A stretch of DNA of 64,000 bases from Caldilineaceae bacterium (GCA_019637685.1 JAHBVF010000011.1:111642-175641); one strand, 5' to 3'. Counted from the stretch's first letter, positions 7,950 to 17,476 are shown. The notes: generated by a model not told the origin, from the letters alone. Numbers and translations: made by a program.

Positions 7950-8966
7950 ATGACGATGGCAGCCATGCACGTGCTGGCCAATCCGGCCAACCAGCGAATA
8001 GAGCGGGGCGTGCGTCCCTTTGATTTGGGGCAAGACCTGCGGGCGGTGGCACAGTTGATTGCCGATGCCTTTGCCGATGAACTGGACTTGCAGGGCGAGG
8101 CAGCCCTGCGCGAACTGCGGATTATGGGCCATATGAGCGGACTGGTGCGCCTGCTCTCCCGCAGCACTGGCGAATTTCAGGACGTCTTCAACGGTTTTGT
8201 GTACATCGAAGATGGCAAACTGGTGGGCAATGTGACAGTGCAGCGGGCGACCAGCGGCAGTGGGCGCTGGCAGATTGCCAATGTGGCCGTAGACCCCCGT
8301 TACCGGGGACGGGGCATCAGCCGCAGCCTGATGGAGACCGCGCTGGACTATATCCGGGATATGGGCGGGACGTGGGCTGTGTTACAGGTGCGGGCGCACA
8401 ATCAGATCGCCCGGGGCCTCTACAGCCGCATGTCTTTTGAAGAGATGGGTGGCTCGGTGGAGATGCGCAGCCCCCGCGTGCCCAAAGGGATTGGGCATTC
8501 ACCCATACCGGGGCTGGCTCCTTTTTCGACTGCGGATAGCACCCTTCTCTATGACCTGGCCAACAGCGAACAGAGCGCTGAATCCCAGTGGTGGCGGGCC
8601 ATCCGCCGGTCAGACCTGGAAGTTCCCCTGGAGCGGAGCATCGGCGAATGGTTCAGCCGCCTGGTGGGGCGGGATCGGGTCTATCGCATGGCGATCCGGG
8701 ACTTCACCGGGCGTTTTGAATGCGCGCTGATCCTGACTGCCCGCCGCTGGCAGGGGGAACATTCCCTGCAACTGTGGGCACGCCCCGAGGCCAGGGAACG
8801 GTATGAACAGAAGCTGATTGTGTGGGCATTGGCCACCCTCCAAGAGTACCCCATCTGGCCGATAACCGCCACGCTCACCACCGCACATACAATCGCACAG
8901 ACCGCGCTGGAAGAGTTCGGCTTCCATGCACATTCCACACTCCTGACAATGCGTCGTAAAATATAA
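7950..8966 (+). CDS. GNAT-family N-acetyltransferase
   Basis: This protein of about 338 residues has one clear GNAT domain in its first half. GRWQIANVAVDPRYRGRGIS is the acetyl-CoA binding motif A, followed by AVLQVRAHNQIARGLYSRMSF. The second half (from about residue 180) has no motif I recognise and may be a degenerate second acyltransferase-like lobe. The substrate is unknown. Start choice is between ATGs at 7950 and 7959; the AAGGCAGAG just upstream is better spaced from the second. It follows grpE by 66 bases on the same strand and may share its transcript. Confidence 0.8.
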   Translation: MTMAAMHVLANPANQRIERGVRPFDLGQDLRAVAQLIADAFADELDLQGEAALRELRIMGHMSGLVRLLSRSTGEFQDVFNGFVYIEDGKLVGNVTVQRATSGSGRWQIANVAVDPRYRGRGISRSLMETALDYIRDMGGTWAVLQVRAHNQIARGLYSRMSFEEMGGSVEMRSPRVPKGIGHSPIPGLAPFSTADSTLLYDLANSEQSAESQWWRAIRRSDLEVPLERSIGEWFSRLVGRDRVYRMAIRDFTGRFECALILTARRWQGEHSLQLWARPEARERYEQKLIVWALATLQEYPIWPITATLTTAHTIAQTALEEFGFHAHSTLLTMRRKI

Positions 8967-8989
8967 GCTGCAAAACAGAAGAGGTGTCT

Positions 8990-9358
8990 ATGTCCAGACT
9001 AATTCTCCGTTTGATTATCAATGCGGCTGCTCTGTGGGTGGCGGCCCAGGTGGTTCCCGGCATTCGTCTGGGCGAAGGGCCAGAAGTAGCTGTGACCAGT
9101 CTGCTGCTGGTGGCTCTTATCTTTGGCCTCATCAACGCGCTCATCAAACCGATTGTGAAATTGGTGACCTGCCCCGCCTATATCCTCACCCTCGGCCTAT
9201 TTACATTTATCGTCAACGCGGCAATGCTCCAGCTAACCGCCTGGATATCCAGCGGCGTGTTGCGTGTTGACCGCTTTTGGGATGCCCTTCTCGGCGGTAT
9301 TGTCATCAGCATTGTGAGTACGCTGCTGAGCGTTTTTGTGTCGGACGACGACGACTGA
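8990..9358 (+). CDS. Small four-helix membrane protein, YvlD/phage holin family IV-like
   Basis: This 122-residue protein is almost entirely four hydrophobic helices: LILRLIINAAALWVAAQVV, SLLLVALIFGLINALIKPIV, AYILTLGLFTFIVNAAMLQL and LGGIVISIVSTLLSVFV. The NALIKPIVK and LPxxxxTLGLF-type motifs fit the widespread YvlD/Mycobacterial 4-TMS family (PF04020-like). The function of that family is not established despite the holin label. It ends in an acidic DDDD tail. The ATG at 8990 follows AGAGGTG; the GTG six bases earlier overlaps that ribosome binding site, so I rejected it. Confidence 0.78.
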   Translation: MSRLILRLIINAAALWVAAQVVPGIRLGEGPEVAVTSLLLVALIFGLINALIKPIVKLVTCPAYILTLGLFTFIVNAAMLQLTAWISSGVLRVDRFWDALLGGIVISIVSTLLSVFVSDDDD

Positions 9359-9464
9359 AGACAGTTTTGGGTGCTGGATATTGGGGTGTGATGAACGCCT
9401 CAGCCCGCTACTCAATACCGACTACCCCATTTTAACCCCTTTCCTTTCCTGTTGGGAGCACCCC

Positions 9465-10760
9465 GTGCGCGCACGCTTTCTACACCTGGCCGACTGCCAT
9501 CTGGGCTATCGGCAGTACGGACGTAACGAACGTTTCAACGATTTCAGCAAAGCCTTCTACGCGGTGATCGACGTGGCCGTGGCGGAGAAGGTCGATTTTG
9601 TCGTGCTGGCCGGTGATCTTTTCCAGAAGCGCTCTATCGACGCGCTCACTCTCAGCCACGCCATGCGCGGGCTGGAAAAGTTACAAAAGGCGGGCATCCC
9701 CTGTCTGGCTGTGGAAGGCAATCACGAACTGGCCTACTTCAACGAGTCCATCGGCTGGATGCGCTTCCTGGCCGAGCGGGATCTGCTGGTGCTGTTGGAT
9801 ACCACCTTTGAAAGCGGCAAGCCCCTGCTGGAACCCTACACCCGGCGCAACGGCGCGTACCTCGATGTCAAGCCGGGGCTGCGGGTCTATGGCCTGCGCT
9901 ACTACGGCAGCGCCACGGCCAGCGCGGTGGCAAACATCGGCGCGGCCCTGGACGAAGCCGACAACAGCGGCATCGAATATACGATTTTTATCGCCCACAC
10001 AGGCATCGAAGGGGTGCTGGCCGGGGAGGCGGGCGGGCTGACCCACCGGGAACTGGCCCCCCTGCGCCCCCACATCGACTACCTGGCCCTGGGCCACGTC
10101 CACAAACCCTTCGATTTCGATGGCTGGATCTACAACCCCGGCAGCCCGGAAACCTGTTCGATGACCGAAGCGGCCTGGCCGCAGCGGGGCTACTATCTGG
10201 TGGATGTGGATACCCAGAAGCACCGGGAGGAGAACGAACCGGCTCATTCTGCCACCCTACACGCCAATCCCCGCCGGGACTTTGTGCGTCTCTCCTTCAA
10301 GGTGGACGCCTACACCAGCCCCGACGCGCTCTACGCCGCCTGCCAGGAGTATGCGGTGCGGGAAGCCAGAGACCGCGCGGCCAAACGACGTACCCCCGCC
10401 GCTCCCGTGGTGGAGTTGCGCCTGCACGGGGTGCTGGCCTTTGATCGCGCGGGGCTGGACCTGGCCCGTTACGAGGAACTGCTGGAAGCCAATTTTTCGC
10501 CTCTCCTCGCCTTTGTCAAGAACGCCACCCAACCCACCGAATTTGCTGTGGCCGCGGATGCCCAGCTCAACCGGCGGGACCTGGAGCAGCAGATTATCGC
10601 TGACCTGCTGGGCCGGGATGCACGCTTTGCTGGCCAGCGGGAAGGCTGGACCCGTCTCGCCCTTTCCCTCAAGCAAATGGCCCTCACCGGCGCAGACCCG
10701 GCAGCCATTCTGGACGAATTGACGAACGCCGCGCCGCAGGAGGAGATAGAACGCGGATGA
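9465..10760 (+). CDS. sbcD: Exonuclease subunit SbcD (Mre11-like)
   Basis: This 431-residue Mn-dependent nuclease is the partner of the SbcC ATPase encoded next. It cleaves hairpins and blocked double-strand ends during repair and replication. Calcineurin-type phosphodiesterase motifs are in order: FLHLADCHLGYRQYG, VVLAGDLFQKRS, AVEGNHELAYF, then FIAHTGIEG and LALGHVHKPFDF. GTG at 9465 is chosen because GGGAG lies about 8 nt upstream and the nuclease domain starts at once; an upstream ATG would add a nonhomologous leader. The last codons and stop fall in a long intergenic inverted repeat that separates it from sbcC. Confidence 0.94.
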   Translation: MRARFLHLADCHLGYRQYGRNERFNDFSKAFYAVIDVAVAEKVDFVVLAGDLFQKRSIDALTLSHAMRGLEKLQKAGIPCLAVEGNHELAYFNESIGWMRFLAERDLLVLLDTTFESGKPLLEPYTRRNGAYLDVKPGLRVYGLRYYGSATASAVANIGAALDEADNSGIEYTIFIAHTGIEGVLAGEAGGLTHRELAPLRPHIDYLALGHVHKPFDFDGWIYNPGSPETCSMTEAAWPQRGYYLVDVDTQKHREENEPAHSATLHANPRRDFVRLSFKVDAYTSPDALYAACQEYAVREARDRAAKRRTPAAPVVELRLHGVLAFDRAGLDLARYEELLEANFSPLLAFVKNATQPTEFAVAADAQLNRRDLEQQIIADLLGRDARFAGQREGWTRLALSLKQMALTGADPAAILDELTNAAPQEEIERG

Positions 10761-10926
10761 CGCGGAAAGGACGGATGGGCGCGGATTAAAAGCTGGAAAT
10801 CGGGACGCAGATAAACGCTGATTGACGCTGATCCAGAGGCAAATCTGCGTTCATCTGCGTAAATCAGCGTCCAAAATCTTTCTTTTCAATCCGTTTGTAT
10901 CCGCTCAATCAGCGTCATCCGCGTTC
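10749..10926. repeat. Long nested inverted repeat between sbcD and sbcC
   Basis: A perfect 15-bp pair (GAACGCGGATGACGC at 10749-10763, its complement at 10912-10926) encloses weaker inner arms made of ACGCAGAT and ACGCTGAT units (10803-10832 with about 10841-10872). The left arm includes the sbcD stop codon. Similar ACGCGGAT words occur inside the element at 62.5 kb. This fills most of the sbcD-sbcC gap. Confidence 0.75.
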
Positions 10927-10944
10927 CATTCTTAAGGTAGAATT

Positions 10945-13653
10945 ATGCACATTCGTTCGCTGTTATTGGAAAATGTCAAAAGCTACGCCGATGGGCTGAT
11001 TGAGTTCGCAGCGGGAACCAACGCGATTGTCGGCCACAACGGCGCGGGCAAAAGCACAATCCTGGAGGCCATCGGCTTTGCCCTCTTCGATCACCTGCCC
11101 TACAGCCAGTCCGACTTTGTGCGCGAAGGGGCCAAGACCGCGATTGTCACCGTCACATTCGTCAGCAGCCGGGACGAGCGGGAATATCAGGCCATCCGCC
11201 GCTGTGGCAGCAGTAGCAGCCACGTCATCTTCGACCCCCAACTGGACCAGAAACTCTGCGAAGGCAAGGCCGATGTGCTGATTTTTCTGCGCGAGCATCT
11301 GGGCGCGGAACCCACCGCCAATCTGGGCGATCTCTTCACAAATGCGGTGGGCGTGCCCCAGGGCACATTGACCGCCGCCTTCCTCGGCACACCCGCCGCC
11401 CGCAAAAATATCTTCGACCCCCTTTTGCGGGTGGAGGAATATCGCAAAGCCTACGAAAATCTGCGGGAACCGGGACGGCTGCTGGGCCAGCGCCAGAACG
11501 ACCTGAACGTCACAATCAGCGGCCTGGAAGCCCGGCTGGAACGGCTGGCCCCCTTGCAGGCCCAGGCCGCCCAACTGGAAAAAGAGATGGCCGCTGGGCA
11601 GAAAGAATTGGCTCAAACCACCGAACAGTTGGCTCTTGTTCAGCAACAGCGGGCGGGGATGGAGACACAACGGGCCGCGCTGATCGCCCTGCGCTCTGCG
11701 GCCCAGCAGGCTCAGCAGCAGGTGGAACTCAACCGGCGTCAGATGGAACTGGTTCGTCGCCGGGTGGCTGAAGCCGAGCACGCCCACGCCGCGGTGGAGG
11801 CCAGCCGGGCCGGTCATTTGGCCTATCAGGACGCGCTGGCCGAAAAGGAGAGACTGGACGCGCAAAGCCGCAGCCGCCAGAAACTGCGGGATCAGTTAAT
11901 GACACTGGATAAACAGTTGTCTCTGGCCCAGGCCGAAGTACAGCGCCAGCAGGCCGCGTTGGCCGAGATTGCCCAGGCCGAGGCGAGGGTGGCCCAATTG
12001 TCTGCTGCTGTGGCCGAGCAGGCCCGGCTGGAAGAGGCCCTGCGCCTGGCCGAGCAGCAGGCCGCGCGTCTCACCGATGCCCAGCGACGGGTTCTCCAGG
12101 CCCAGGCAGATTGCGCCCAGGCAGAAGCCCAGGCCAATCAATTGCAGGAGAAACTAGCCCAGGCCGAGCCGCTGGAAAAGGCGTTGGCCGGGGCAGAGGC
12201 GGACGTGACCGCCCGACAGGCCGAGATTGGAGAGAAGCAGAATCAACTGGCCCGCCAACTGGCCGAGAGCGACGGTCTGCGCAAACAGATTGCCAGCCTG
12301 CAACAGGCCGACGGCGCGCTCTGCCCGGTCTGCGAAGAACCCCTGACCGGCGAACATCGCGCGGCCTTGCTGGCCCGCAACAGCACCCGTCTGAACGAAT
12401 TGGAGCAAGCGCGCAAGGCCGCCAAAAGTGAAATCGCCGCGGCGGAAGATGCTTTGCGCCAGGCCCAGGCTGCTGTCAAGAACCAGCAGACGGCTCTGCG
12501 CAAGCTGCCCCGCCCCGATGAACTGCGTGCCGCGCAGGAACGGTTGGCCGCCACGCGCACGGCGCTGGCCGCTGCTGAGAAATTGCAGAACGATCTGGCT
12601 GCCGCGCCCGGCGAGGCAGAGGCGCTAAGCAGGACGCTGGCCGAACTGGGCAATCCCCGCCAGCAGCGAGACTTTGCCAGCCAGACCGCAGACCGCAGAC
12701 CGCAGACTGAGCGGGCATTGGCCCAGCAGGAAAAGATTTTGTCCGAAGGGGAGGCCGCGTCTGCTCCACTACAACGTCAATTGGCCGATTTCGACGGGCT
12801 GGACGAGGCCCAGGCCCAGATAGCCTCGGCCATTGCCGGCAATCGGGAGGCAGACGACATCTACCGACGCAACGAACAGGCCGCGGCCGGGCTGGCTGAC
12901 CGCCAGAAGGAGGCCGCGGACGGGGAAACGCTGCTGGCTGCTTCGCTGGAAAGGCTGGACGAAGCGACCCGTTCTCTGGCCGAGCAGGAGTCCGGCTTCG
13001 ATGAGACAGCCTATCGGGACGTAGCAGGGCAGGAGCAGGCCCTGCGCAGCCGTCAGGGCAGCCTGGAAGGACAACTGGCCGAGCGGGCACGCCAGAGCAG
13101 CCAGATTGCCGGGGAGATGGCCGAATTGGCCCAGCGGCAGGGAGAGTTGGAGGCGACCCAGGCTGCCAGCACCCGTCTGCAGGCGCAGGCCGATCTGCTG
13201 GAAAGTCTGCGGCGGATTCTGCGCGAGGCCGGGCCGTATGTGACCAAAGCGCTGGTGCAGCAGATCAGCTACGGCGCGGGCCAGCTCTTTAGTGAGATTA
13301 TGCAGGACCACAGCCGCCACCTGCGCTGGGACGAGGAGTACGGGGTGCTGTTGGAGGTGGACGGGCGGGATCGCCAGTTTGCCCAGCTTTCCGGCGGCGA
13401 GCAGATGGCCGCGGCCCTCTCCGTGCGCCTGGCCCTGCTGCGGGAGATGAGCGACATTCAGGTGGCCTTCTTCGATGAGCCGACCAGCAATCTGGACGAG
13501 ACCCGGCGTGAAAGTCTGGCCCGGCAGATTTTGAGCATCGAAGGCTTCCGCCAGCTGTTTGTCATCAGCCACGACGACACCTTCGAGCAGGCCACAGAGA
13601 AGTTGGTGCGGGTGCAAAAGGTGAACGGGCTGAGTGTGGTGGTGGGGGACTGA
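10945..13653 (+). CDS. sbcC: Exonuclease subunit SbcC (Rad50-like SMC ATPase)
   Basis: This 902-residue ATPase drives the SbcCD nuclease. Walker A is GHNGAGKST at residues 30-38. Two long Ala/Gln/Leu/Glu-rich coiled-coil arms flank the zinc hook CPVC, with cysteines near residues 460 and 463. The C-terminal lobe has the ABC signature LSGGEQMAAALSV (about 815) and Walker B VAFFDEPTSNLDE (about 841). sbcD lies immediately upstream in the same direction. A tandem CAGACCG heptamer block (12682-12709) lies in the second coiled-coil arm and reads QTADRRPQTE, which looks like an intergenic repeat captured in frame. Confidence 0.95.
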   Translation: MHIRSLLLENVKSYADGLIEFAAGTNAIVGHNGAGKSTILEAIGFALFDHLPYSQSDFVREGAKTAIVTVTFVSSRDEREYQAIRRCGSSSSHVIFDPQLDQKLCEGKADVLIFLREHLGAEPTANLGDLFTNAVGVPQGTLTAAFLGTPAARKNIFDPLLRVEEYRKAYENLREPGRLLGQRQNDLNVTISGLEARLERLAPLQAQAAQLEKEMAAGQKELAQTTEQLALVQQQRAGMETQRAALIALRSAAQQAQQQVELNRRQMELVRRRVAEAEHAHAAVEASRAGHLAYQDALAEKERLDAQSRSRQKLRDQLMTLDKQLSLAQAEVQRQQAALAEIAQAEARVAQLSAAVAEQARLEEALRLAEQQAARLTDAQRRVLQAQADCAQAEAQANQLQEKLAQAEPLEKALAGAEADVTARQAEIGEKQNQLARQLAESDGLRKQIASLQQADGALCPVCEEPLTGEHRAALLARNSTRLNELEQARKAAKSEIAAAEDALRQAQAAVKNQQTALRKLPRPDELRAAQERLAATRTALAAAEKLQNDLAAAPGEAEALSRTLAELGNPRQQRDFASQTADRRPQTERALAQQEKILSEGEAASAPLQRQLADFDGLDEAQAQIASAIAGNREADDIYRRNEQAAAGLADRQKEAADGETLLAASLERLDEATRSLAEQESGFDETAYRDVAGQEQALRSRQGSLEGQLAERARQSSQIAGEMAELAQRQGELEATQAASTRLQAQADLLESLRRILREAGPYVTKALVQQISYGAGQLFSEIMQDHSRHLRWDEEYGVLLEVDGRDRQFAQLSGGEQMAAALSVRLALLREMSDIQVAFFDEPTSNLDETRRESLARQILSIEGFRQLFVISHDDTFEQATEKLVRVQKVNGLSVVVGD
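12682..12709. repeat. Tandem heptamer (CAGACCG)3-CAGACTG inside sbcC
   Basis: Four back-to-back 7-mers, three identical and the last with one change, lie within the second coiled-coil arm. The same word with CCGCGGAC extension occurs in the gaps at 7.1 kb and 13.66 kb. Confidence 0.8.
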
Positions 13654-13734
13654 CGGCAGGCAGCGGTCCGCGGTCTATTCACTTTCGGTCCGTCTCAAGA
13701 GACAGCGAAAACTTTCCACGCGAGGGATTATTCT

Positions 13735-14961
13735 ATGAAACAGGACATCGACCGGCTGCTGGCCGCACGCAATCTGGACGGCTTTTTGGTGATGGGCAAC
13801 GGCCACGGCTCGGCCATGCGCTATTTGACCGGCGGCGGCTTTTTCGAGGGCGCGCTGGTGTTGAAGAAGCGGGGGGGCGACACAACGCTTGTCCACGGAC
13901 TGATGGAACGGGACAACGCGGAGGCTACGGGATTGGCGCTGATTGGCCGGGACCAGCACTTCAACGGCTACGAACTCCTGCGAGAATTTGAAGGGGACCG
14001 GCTCTCGGCCAACGCGGCCTATCTGGCCCGGGCCATGGAGATGGCCGGTCTGCGCGGGCGCATCGGTCTGTACGGGCTGGAAGATGCGGGCGCGGCCCTG
14101 GCCCTGGTGGATCGGGTGCGGGAGATGACCGAATCGATTGAACTGGTGGGGGAATACGGGGAGACAGTCTTCAGCCAGGCCATGGAGACAAAAGACGACG
14201 GGGAACTGGCCGAGCTACAGAAGGCCGGAGTGCTGGCCTGTCGGGTGGTGGGGGAGGTGCAGGAGTTTATCCAAAGCCACCGCACCCGCAACGAGACAGT
14301 CATCCGGGCCGACGGCGAACCGCTGACAATCGGCGATGTGAAAAACTTTACCCGCAACCGGCTCTACACCTATGGGATGGCGGAAGATCACGGCCACATC
14401 TTCGCCCAGGGCCGGGACGCAGGCGTGCCTCACAATCACGGCGACCTGTCAATGCCCCTGCGCCTGGGCCAGTCGATTGTCTTCGACTTCTACCCGACGG
14501 TGGAGAGCGGCTACTATCACGATATGACCCGCACGTGGAGTTTGGGCTATGCGACCGATGAAGTGGTGGAGGCGTGGGAGCAGACGAAGGAGATTTTCGA
14601 CCGGGTGATGGGGGAGATGGCCGTGGGGTGGCCCACCCGGGACTATCAACTGATGACCTGCGACTACTACGAGTCCAAAGGCCATAGGACCGCCCGCAGC
14701 CATCCGGGCACGGAAGAGGGCTATGTACATAGCCTGGGCCACGGCATCGGTCTGCAAATCCACGAGGAACCCCGCTTCAGCCACGCCGCGGGGAACGACA
14801 CTCTCATCCAGCCCGGCCACGTCGTCACGATTGAGCCGGGCCTCTACTACCCCAGCCGGGGCTTCGGCGTGCGTATCGAAGACGCGGTCGCCTTCAATGA
14901 AGCGGGTGAGCTTGTGTGGCTGACCGCCTATCCGTATGATCTGGTGATTCCCATGCGGTAA
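13735..14961 (+). CDS. M24-family metallopeptidase (Xaa-Pro dipeptidase/aminopeptidase-like)
   Basis: This 408-residue protein has the two-part M24 layout: an N-terminal creatinase-like domain to about residue 150, then the pita-bread metal domain. Likely ligands are the Asp pair in FDFYPTVESGYYHDMTRT, the His in VHSLGHGIGLQIHEEP, and the Glu residues in TIEPGLYYPSRG and VRIEDAVAF. Such enzymes cleave peptides with proline in the second position, but some M24 proteins are dipeptidases or creatinases, so the substrate is open. It is monocistronic, between two intergenic repeat elements, and likely cytoplasmic as no signal peptide is visible. Confidence 0.88.
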   Translation: MKQDIDRLLAARNLDGFLVMGNGHGSAMRYLTGGGFFEGALVLKKRGGDTTLVHGLMERDNAEATGLALIGRDQHFNGYELLREFEGDRLSANAAYLARAMEMAGLRGRIGLYGLEDAGAALALVDRVREMTESIELVGEYGETVFSQAMETKDDGELAELQKAGVLACRVVGEVQEFIQSHRTRNETVIRADGEPLTIGDVKNFTRNRLYTYGMAEDHGHIFAQGRDAGVPHNHGDLSMPLRLGQSIVFDFYPTVESGYYHDMTRTWSLGYATDEVVEAWEQTKEIFDRVMGEMAVGWPTRDYQLMTCDYYESKGHRTARSHPGTEEGYVHSLGHGIGLQIHEEPRFSHAAGNDTLIQPGHVVTIEPGLYYPSRGFGVRIEDAVAFNEAGELVWLTAYPYDLVIPMR

Positions 14962-14962
14962 G

Positions 14963-15054
14963 AAGAGATTGGAGATGGAGAGATTGGAAATTGGGAAGTG
15001 ACACCGACTTCGCGCCACTTCCCAATCTCTTCATCTCCCAATCTCCAATCTCTT
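14963..15054. repeat. Long inverted repeat downstream of the M24 peptidase gene
   Basis: The 38-nt left arm (14963-15000) and 39-nt right arm (15016-15054) pair closely around a 15-nt loop. The arms are built from AGAGATTGGAGAT and TTGGGAAGTG words. It lies between convergent genes and could terminate both. Confidence 0.8.
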
Positions 15055-15065
15055 AATATTAATCC

Positions 15066-17414
15066 CTACTCTTTTGCGTTCGCAATCGTCAGCGTATACA
15101 ACCCCGTCTCGTCGTCCCCGGCGCTGGAAACCTCTACCACCAGCGTCAGGTCCGCGGGAATAGCCAGTTCGATCCAACCGGCGTTGAGGGTATCCTCGTC
15201 CAGATCGTCGTTGACAAGAAGCTGGTTGTCGGCTGTGTCGTAGATGGCCAGGAACATATCCATCTCTTCGCTGGCCGCGGTGATGTTTAGCACATCCCCT
15301 TCTTTCACCGTCAAGATATAGCGCACCCGCACGCCAGGCGTCAGTTCGCCATCGACCTCATCCCCCACCAGCAGATCACCGCCGTTGATGGTTTCGATGG
15401 CAAGCTGGTCGTCCAGCCAGGCCACTGCCGTGTCCAGAATCACATCCGCATCGGTGAGCAGCGTCTCCTCGTTGACGGGGACGGCCACTGTGGGCGACAC
15501 ACCCTTGCCCTCGATGTGGATTTCACCCTCTGCGTCCACGGCCCGGCCCCCGGTGTACTGGAATTGCTCGTTCTCTGGCAGGCGAATCTGTTTGACGCTA
15601 CCGCCCAGCCCCGCGGTGGGGTATTGGCCCACAATCGCGGCCCGGTTGTCAATTGTCATGTCATAGCTGAAGAACTCGCAGGCGCTGTTGCAGTTGGGGC
15701 CAATCAGCACAGCCACCTGACCGCCGTAGCGCAGTTCGTCCGCGGGCAGATAGAATACGTCTTCGTTGCGGGGGTCAAAGTAGAATTCGTCCCGGCTCTT
15801 GTCATAGCGCCCGGTATTGCCCAGATCAAAGGCTTCATCGAAGAAATAGGCGGCCATCTGGTCGGCCAGGAAGCCGGACCCGCCCTGATTCTGGCGCATA
15901 TCGATAATCAGCCCTTCCACGCCGTTTTCGTTCAGCGTGCGCATGAGTCGTTCCCACAGTTGGATGCTGAGCAGATCGTTGTCCGAGAAGCTGTTGATCT
16001 TCACATAGCCGTAGTTGCTTTCTTCCAGCAGTTTGTACTCTACCGGCAGCTCAAAGCCCGTGCGCCCCACATTGAAGCTGGAGAAATTGAAGCTGTCCCG
16101 CTCACCGCTGGTGGCTAGTTCCACTGTCTCTTCTTCGTCATCCCCATTCAGGAAAGTGACAGCCACATTCTCCACACCCACCGGGAAGCGGGTGGCGTAG
16201 CGCAGTTTTTGCAGCCGCTCGAAATGCTCGGTGCTGAAAGGACCAGACCAGGCTACGGCTTCGTCGATGACGGCGCTGATGGGAATGTCATTGATGGCCA
16301 GGATTTCTGTGCCCGGTGCAATACCCGCTTCTTCGGCTTCGCTGCCTTCCAGCACAAAACTGGCAATCACCCGCCCGTCGTCCAACTCCCGGATGGCGAT
16401 GCCAATGCCGCCGGCTGTGGCAAAGCGGAAATCATCCACCAAAAAGGGGCCGCTCACGTGGCCGTCTGGGATAGACCAGGCAAAGTCGCGCAGGGCCATC
16501 AGATAGGCATGCGAGTCCTGATTGTCGTGGGCTTCCTGGAAAAGAGGCAGAAATTCTTCCCGCTTGGCCTCCCAGTCGATGCCTTTGTATTCGGTGAAGG
16601 CATACTCTTTGGTCAGAATATCCACCAATTCATTGAAGGCGTCCGGGTAGCTATCGCCAGAGAGATCGACCAGCGCGGTCCCTTCCGGCTCGATCAGGTC
16701 GATGACCGGATGGCGGGAGCGATCGAAGGTGAAGGGGTCTGTGTCCAGATCGACGATTGTGTAGCCCTGGGGCAGGGTGACAATCGGGTCGTCCTCCGTA
16801 AAGAGCAGGCCGTCGTCGCCAAAGCCAGAGGGGAAGCCCTGCTCGTCGTCCGGGCTGTAGAGCAGGAATTTACCGCCCACAATCTCCCGCTCGGTATCTG
16901 CGTCCTCGCTGACGCGGGTGCTGGCATAGGCCGTGGACCAGCCGCCGCCATAGAGGTCACGCTCCTCCAGGAAAGGGTCGCCAAAGGTGTTGGTCCAATA
17001 GGCCACCGCGAAGATCTGTACACCCGGCTCTTCTGTGTCGTCCTGATCCACATCCCGCAGAGTGCCCTGGGGTTCGATGGGCAGGGCAATGGAATAGCCA
17101 AAAGGAGAAGTGAAAAAGTCCGAAGTGATCTGGCCCAAAGTCTGGGAGGCCAGGGGCATGAGGAAGCGCTCGTTGCGATCCACAAAACCGGCCTGATCTT
17201 CCAGAATCACCAGCGGCGCGGCCACCCCCAGGGTGAAGAAAGGATTGGTGTAGGATACTTCCCCGGTGATGCTGACCGGGCCGCCCTCGTCGTTTACAAT
17301 CTCCGCGGGGGGCGGGGCTTCGTCCTGGGCCAGACTGACGGGCGCTGCTGTCAGCGATGCCACCATTGCCAGGGCCAATAGGGTTTGGAGAATCTTGAGG
17401 AATCGTCGCTGCAT
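15066..17414 (-). CDS. Secreted S41-family peptidase (C-terminal processing protease-like) with PDZ and PPC-like domain
   Basis: This 782-residue protein starts with a signal peptide (KILQTLLALAMVASLTAAPV, cleavage likely after SLAQ). A unique N-terminal region of about 280 residues is followed by a PDZ-like stretch (GIAIRELDDGRVIASFVLEG and APGTEILAINDIP). The S41 protease core has GYVKINSF, LIIDMRQNQGGSG and the nucleophile region LIGPNCNSACEFFSYDM, with the Ser near residue 577. The C-terminal 100 residues look like a beta-rich PPC-type domain (GDVLNITAASEEMDMFLAIYD). It probably degrades or processes envelope proteins. AAAGGAG lies seven bases from the ATG. The epimerase gene 62 bases upstream may be co-transcribed. 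Confidence 0.88.
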   Translation of the reverse strand: MQRRFLKILQTLLALAMVASLTAAPVSLAQDEAPPPAEIVNDEGGPVSITGEVSYTNPFFTLGVAAPLVILEDQAGFVDRNERFLMPLASQTLGQITSDFFTSPFGYSIALPIEPQGTLRDVDQDDTEEPGVQIFAVAYWTNTFGDPFLEERDLYGGGWSTAYASTRVSEDADTEREIVGGKFLLYSPDDEQGFPSGFGDDGLLFTEDDPIVTLPQGYTIVDLDTDPFTFDRSRHPVIDLIEPEGTALVDLSGDSYPDAFNELVDILTKEYAFTEYKGIDWEAKREEFLPLFQEAHDNQDSHAYLMALRDFAWSIPDGHVSGPFLVDDFRFATAGGIGIAIRELDDGRVIASFVLEGSEAEEAGIAPGTEILAINDIPISAVIDEAVAWSGPFSTEHFERLQKLRYATRFPVGVENVAVTFLNGDDEEETVELATSGERDSFNFSSFNVGRTGFELPVEYKLLEESNYGYVKINSFSDNDLLSIQLWERLMRTLNENGVEGLIIDMRQNQGGSGFLADQMAAYFFDEAFDLGNTGRYDKSRDEFYFDPRNEDVFYLPADELRYGGQVAVLIGPNCNSACEFFSYDMTIDNRAAIVGQYPTAGLGGSVKQIRLPENEQFQYTGGRAVDAEGEIHIEGKGVSPTVAVPVNEETLLTDADVILDTAVAWLDDQLAIETINGGDLLVGDEVDGELTPGVRVRYILTVKEGDVLNITAASEEMDMFLAIYDTADNQLLVNDDLDEDTLNAGWIELAIPADLTLVVEVSSAGDDETGLYTLTIANAKE

Positions 17415-17476
17415 AGGGGTCTCCTTTGGAAAGGGGTTGGGGATTTGATATGTCTCAATAGGAAAGGCATTCCTGG

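Noticed and set aside
12682..12709. Tandem heptamers as a CRISPR-like array
   Set aside because: Units are 7 bp with no spacers and lie in frame in sbcC.
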